From Rhodothermus profundi (lineage in GTDB: Bacteria; Bacteroidota; Rhodothermia; Rhodothermales; Rhodothermaceae): DNA of 64,000 nucleotides. The notes below the pieces were generated by a model that saw only the letters and a program-made list of their open reading frames with translations, did not search any database and was not told the DNA's origin. The stretch covers positions 422,620-486,619 of the forward strand of contig NZ_FRAU01000001.1 in the NCBI RefSeq assembly GCF_900142415.1, read 5' to 3'. Of the stretch, positions 62,178-64,000 are shown one piece after another. The first letter of the stretch is position 1. Each line of letters starts with the position of its first letter. The position numbers and the translations under genes were made by a program.

Positions 62178-63497
62178 ATGGATAAACTAGTCATTGAAGG
62201 TGGACGTCCTCTCCGGGGCACGTTGCCCGTCAGTGGTTCGAAAAACACGGCGCTTATGCTGATGGCCGGTGCCGTGTTGGCCGACGGAGTCACCCTGCTG
62301 GAAAACATTCCACATCTGCGTGACATCACAACATTCTCGCACGTGTTGCGCATTGCCGGCGCCTCGGTGCGCTTCGATCCGGCCGCGCATGTGCTGCGCA
62401 TCGACGCCACTCGCATTGACTTTCCGGAGGCGCCGTACGAGCTGGTCAAGCAGATGCGCGCTTCGTTTTACATGCTGGGCGCCTTGCTGGGTCGTTGCGG
62501 GCAGGCGCGCGTATCGCTGCCGGGGGGGTGCGCCTGGGGGCCGCGTCCGGTCAACCTGCATCTGGAGGGACTACGGGCCTTCGGAGCAGAAATCGAACTG
62601 GACCGCGGCTATGTTGTCGCCCGGGCCCCAGGGGGCCGGTTGCGCGGTGGTCGCTTTCGGCTGGATCCACCCAGCGTGGGTGCTACGGTTAACCTCCTTC
62701 TGGGTGCGGTAACCGCCCGCGGGAGCTCTTGCATTGAAAATGCAGCGCTGGAACCCGACGTGGTTGTCTTTGGCCAGGCCTTGCAGCGGATGGGCGCTCG
62801 GATCGAAGGGTTGGGGACGCGCACCATTGAGGTTGAAGGCGTGGAAGCATTGCGTCCCATCACCTTTCGCAACAGTCCCGACCGTATTGAGCTGGGGACC
62901 TTTATGATTGCAGCCGCCATTGCGGGCATGCCTGGCGATACGATCTATCTGACCAACGCAGAACCGGCGCACCTGGGTGAAGCGTTTCTGGAAGCGTTTC
63001 AGCAGACTGGTGCAGCGTTTACGTTCGATCGTCATACCGTAGCCGTTACTGTTCCGGAACGGCTGCGTGCCGTCTCCATCGAGACGGCGCCCTATCCGGG
63101 TTTTCCGACCGATTTGCAGGCGCAATGGACCGTTCTGCTAGCCTGTGCGGAAGGAGCGGCTTTCGTGCGCGACCTGGTCTATCCTGACCGTTTCAAGCAC
63201 GTCCCAGAACTCATGCGCATGGGATTACAGGTGCGCATTGATGGCAATACGGTCTATCTGGAAGGGCCTCAGCGGCTGCAGGGCGCGCACGTGATGAGCA
63301 CCGACCTGCGTGGCAGCGTATCGCTGGTACTGGCCGGTCTGGTAGCTGAGGGCGAAACGCATGTGCTGCGCGTCTATCATCTCGACCGTGGTTATGAGAA
63401 TCTTGAAGGCAAGCTGGCTGCTGCCGGCATAGCCATTCGCCGCGAAAGCTATGACGAGTTTGCCACACCCACTCCGGAATCCGCTGAAGAGAATTAA
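62178..63497 (+). CDS. murA: UDP-N-acetylglucosamine 1-carboxyvinyltransferase
   Basis: This 439-residue enzyme makes the first committed step of peptidoglycan synthesis, adding enolpyruvate to UDP-GlcNAc. K22 (VSGSKNTAL) and the catalytic Cys (C118 in LPGGCAWGPRPVNLHLEG) are present, so it is likely to be fosfomycin-sensitive by family rule. The C-terminal YHLDRGYENLEGKLAAAGI is a family hallmark. The ATG at 62178 is preferred; an in-frame start at 62157 would add 7 residues. The CRISPR leader begins directly after its stop. Confidence 0.96.
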   Translation: MDKLVIEGGRPLRGTLPVSGSKNTALMLMAGAVLADGVTLLENIPHLRDITTFSHVLRIAGASVRFDPAAHVLRIDATRIDFPEAPYELVKQMRASFYMLGALLGRCGQARVSLPGGCAWGPRPVNLHLEGLRAFGAEIELDRGYVVARAPGGRLRGGRFRLDPPSVGATVNLLLGAVTARGSSCIENAALEPDVVVFGQALQRMGARIEGLGTRTIEVEGVEALRPITFRNSPDRIELGTFMIAAAIAGMPGDTIYLTNAEPAHLGEAFLEAFQQTGAAFTFDRHTVAVTVPERLRAVSIETAPYPGFPTDLQAQWTVLLACAEGAAFVRDLVYPDRFKHVPELMRMGLQVRIDGNTVYLEGPQRLQGAHVMSTDLRGSVSLVLAGLVAEGETHVLRVYHLDRGYENLEGKLAAAGIAIRRESYDEFATPTPESAEEN

Positions 63498-63766
63498 TTA
63501 ATAGTTAAGTTACTACTTAATGGATGTTTATCCCCAAAATGATGTCGTCGTTCTACGGGCAGAGTAGCTTATTCACTTGAAGCGTTGTGCGTTTGCCTTT
63601 CAGGGTGCTACGCACAAGACATTGTTTTACAGGCAATTACAAAACGTCGTCATTCTCCCAGCGTCTGAGGATTAACCGAAGGTCGACGACACCGGGAGCT
63701 TGACATTCCCCTTCCAATCCTTTATAATACGCCCAGACAGGCGGTTTTCCACTTCATAGTACCGGG
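63498..63766. other. CRISPR leader region
   Basis: The 269 bp between murA and the first repeat contain no gene. AT-rich parts (about 63495-63530, with AATTAATTAATAGTTAAG) alternate with mixed sequence. The promoter at 63700-63728 lies in its right part, 38 bp before the first repeat. Leader orientation agrees with repeats ending in ATTGAAAG next to each spacer. Confidence 0.75.
63700..63728 (+). promoter_or_regulatory. Perfect-consensus sigma-70 type promoter for the CRISPR array
   Basis: TTGACA (63700-63705) and TATAAT (63723-63728) are separated by exactly 17 nt, the ideal housekeeping consensus. The expected start, about 63735, lies about 30 nt before the first repeat. This should drive the precursor crRNA towards the right window edge. 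Confidence 0.85.
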
Positions 63767-64000
63767 ATTTTAATCGCACCTATTTGGTATTGAAAGCATT
63801 GTGCTGGGCGAGCTGCGCACGCGCCTCGCCACATTTTAATCGCACCTATTTGGTATTGAAAGGAACGAGAAACATACATCATAAAAAAAGAACATACGTA
63901 TTTTAATCGCACCTATTTGGTATTGAAAGACGTGCGCGTGCCGTGAGAATAAGCTCCTTCATAATATTTTAATCGCACCTATTTGGTATTGAAAGTCTTT
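63767..64000 (+). CRISPR. CRISPR array, leader-proximal end (runs off window)
   Basis: Four identical 30-nt repeats (63767-63796, 63833-63862, 63900-63929, 63966-63995) begin ATTTTAATCG and end GGTATTGAAAG. Spacers are 36, 37 and 36 nt (63797-63832, 63863-63899, 63930-63965), and a fourth starts at 63996. The ATTGAAAG 3' end gives an 8-nt crRNA tag typical of types I-B and III. Repeats are identical, as expected at the leader end, where new spacers enter. No cas gene lies in the window. Spacer 2 is clearly AT-rich (poly-A run), unlike the host. Confidence 0.97.

Overview
The window comes from a thermophilic, GC-rich bacterium of the genus Rhodothermus (Rhodothermota, formerly Bacteroidetes), close to R. 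marinus. Three things support this. The protein at 55923-57116 matches my memory of the characterised R. marinus mannosylglycerate synthase, with DxD at 100-102, D192 and H217. The respiratory complex I cluster carries an NhaD-type antiporter and a pterin dehydratase gene, an arrangement reported for R. marinus. There are also type IX secretion features, namely a PorV-like barrel and a C-terminal sorting domain.

Layout: (1) 1-9.6 kb is a compact minus-strand chemosensory operon. In transcription order it reads tandem-tip receptor, double CheW, CheB, HEAT-repeat protein, CheR, CheY-like, CheA, STAS-like, CheY and a membrane-hairpin receptor cut by the window edge. A hairpin in its leader covers the first ribosome binding site. 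(2) 9.8-20.3 kb is mixed: a sugar-phosphate transferase, a radical SAM protein, an acetamidase-like enzyme, a MoaD-like protein, TonB, MtnA, a PorV-like barrel, an RlmI-like methyltransferase and a secreted repeat protein with a T9SS tail. (3) 20.5-28.4 kb is nuoJKLM-nhaD-pcd-nuoN. (4) 28.5-40.4 kb holds a Ppx/GppA phosphatase, a duplicated secreted protein, an exonuclease/GIY-YIG fusion, an alkaline phosphatase, and the run adk - prenyl synthase - ptsH - ptsI - PGI/PMI. (5) 40.4-42.6 kb is a gene-poor, partly AT-rich stretch with a NucS-like nuclease gene and tRNA-Leu(UAA). (6) 42.6-55.9 kb has pruA, a small regulatory cluster, a PgpH-like phosphodiesterase, a sodium symporter, two outer-membrane proteins, ligA and a RodZ-like protein. 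(7) 55.9-63.5 kb has mgs, nagB with a sugar MFS transporter, fbp, a cysteine desulfurase and murA. (8) From 63.77 kb a CRISPR array begins and runs off the right edge, behind a perfect-consensus sigma-70 type promoter.

How they work together: the chemosensory genes form a full excitation and adaptation circuit without visible flagellar or pilus genes. The nuo cluster couples NADH oxidation to ion transport beside a Na+/H+ antiporter. The mgs gene, symporter and antiporter fit a marine, salt-adapted life. The nagB/MFS pair, with a LacI-type palindrome upstream, suggests regulated amino-sugar use. No cas gene lies in the window, so any CRISPR effector genes must be elsewhere.
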